This document shows positions 63,424-64,000 of a stretch of DNA of 64,000 nucleotides, in pieces. Where the stretch lies: positions 3,126,501 to 3,190,500 of the forward strand of contig NZ_CP047045.1 of assembly GCF_009792355.1 (NCBI RefSeq), in the 5' to 3' direction. The notes below the pieces were generated by a model. That model was not told the origin of the DNA and did no database searches. It worked only from the letters and a program-made list of their open reading frames with translations. Source of the stretch: Terricaulis silvestris. Lineage in GTDB: Bacteria > Pseudomonadota > Alphaproteobacteria > Caulobacterales > Aquidulcibacteraceae. Positions within the stretch are counted from its first letter, which is position 1; the number at the start of each line of letters is the position of its first letter. The position numbers were made by a program, and so were the translations under genes.

Positions 63424-64000
63424 TTAGAAATCGAACTGCGTGCGCAGGCTGATGACGTCAGCTTCGGCGTCGGGGGCCGAAATGCCCGGCGCAACCGGGA
63501 ACGTGTTCACAACCCGATCCATCTCCGTGCTGGCGTAGTTCAGCATGAAGCGCACGTGATCGATCGGCACCCAGTTCACGCCGAAGGCGTAAGCCGTTTG
63601 CTCGCCGCGGGCAGTGCCGGCGTCGATGTCGCTCAGGTCGATGAAATCGTAGCGTGCGATCAGGCCCCAATGACCCCAGCCGCCTTCCGTGACCGGATTA
63701 TGCGGAACGACCGGGCCGAACGAACCTTGGTTGCCGCGATAAGAACGCGCTTCGCCCGTGAGCGACCAGGTCAGATCGACATAGTAGCCGTCGGACTCGA
63801 CTTGCACGCCGGCGGGGGTTTCGCCTTCAAGTGTGATGTATTCGCCCGTGAAGCCGAACGCATTCCATTGGCCGGCGACTTCAAAGCCGTAGCTCAAGTC
63901 GTCTTGCGTGGCGCTGCCCGAAGAGCTTTCAACCCAGCGCGAGCCGCGGCCATTGAGCGGGCGCGGACGATAGCGAAACAGCGCGTCGTCACCGTTGTAG
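63424..64000 (-). CDS. OprO/OprP-type phosphate porin, partial
   Basis: Only the last 192 codons are inside the window. Beta-barrel C-terminus with alternating strands (GWGHWGLIARYDFIDLSDID; GVNWVPIDHVRFMLNYASTE) and the final aromatic Phe (ISLRTQFDF), as in the phosphate-selective porin OprO/OprP family. The place ahead of pstS supports an outer-membrane phosphate channel. Confidence 0.85.
   Translation of the reverse strand, partial: YNGDDALFRYRPRPLNGRGSRWVESSSGSATQDDLSYGFEVAGQWNAFGFTGEYITLEGETPAGVQVESDGYYVDLTWSLTGEARSYRGNQGSFGPVVPHNPVTEGGWGHWGLIARYDFIDLSDIDAGTARGEQTAYAFGVNWVPIDHVRFMLNYASTEMDRVVNTFPVAPGISAPDAEADVISLRTQFDF

Overview
The window is GC-rich (by eye about 65% G+C) and comes from an alphaproteobacterium. 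The evidence is a minus-strand order of ruvC, ruvA, ruvB, ybgC, tolQ, tolR, tolA, tolB, pal, cpoB, tilS, ftsH, which is typical of that class. The gene complement (many small secreted proteins, SRPBCC/YCII families, a Flp-type pilin) suits a Caulobacterales or Hyphomonadaceae-like organism. The genus cannot be fixed from the sequence alone. No rRNA, tRNA or CRISPR array was seen.

Layout. 1-4.6 kb: an SRPBCC fragment, chorismate mutase, uvrC (with an in-frame palindromic repeat), pgsA and small genes. 4.7-13.4 kb: the minus-strand block ftsH, tilS, cpoB, pal, tolB, tolA, tolR, tolQ, ybgC, with two nested inverted repeats between ybgC and tolQ. 13.4-22.5 kb: an FAD/NAD(P) oxidoreductase, a leaderless ArsR with three SRPBCC genes, SDR, SIMPL, YjbR, aldo/keto reductase and TetR genes, and two secreted proteins. 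22.5-23.8 kb: debris of three gene tails, then a visibly more AT-rich gene coding for a ClpA N-domain fused to a TIR domain, just downstream of ruvB. 23.8-33.3 kb: ruvB, ruvA and ruvC stay in ancestral order on the minus strand but are split by plus-strand genes. Those include two DGPF (YCII) genes with matching ECF-type promoters, a Gre factor, a TetR with a divergent CxHC secreted protein, a Tat-exported repeat protein, a JmjC-like cupin oxygenase and an M13 peptidase.

33.3-42 kb: an O-antigen ligase-like gene, an M20 peptidase, a ParDE module, secA, a parvulin lipoprotein and argJ. 42-44.8 kb: short accessory genes, a Cys-repeat secreted protein, the second copy of the palindrome found in uvrC, and a hairpin-rich stretch with no convincing gene. 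44.8-47.2 kb: a compact arsenic operon (arsR, arsI, arsC, GNAT, aquaporin). 47.3-55.7 kb: cold-shock protein, GST, MutT, Flp pilin, HNH endonuclease, esterase, gluQRS, serine hydrolase and small hypotheticals. 55.8-64 kb: putA, a GT4 glycosyltransferase and a phosphate uptake block (porin, pstS, pstC, pstA).

The most unusual items are the ClpN-TIR gene and the ruvB tail duplication around it, the palindrome that became part of UvrC, the twin DGPF promoters of identical geometry, and the structured region near 44.3-44.7 kb.
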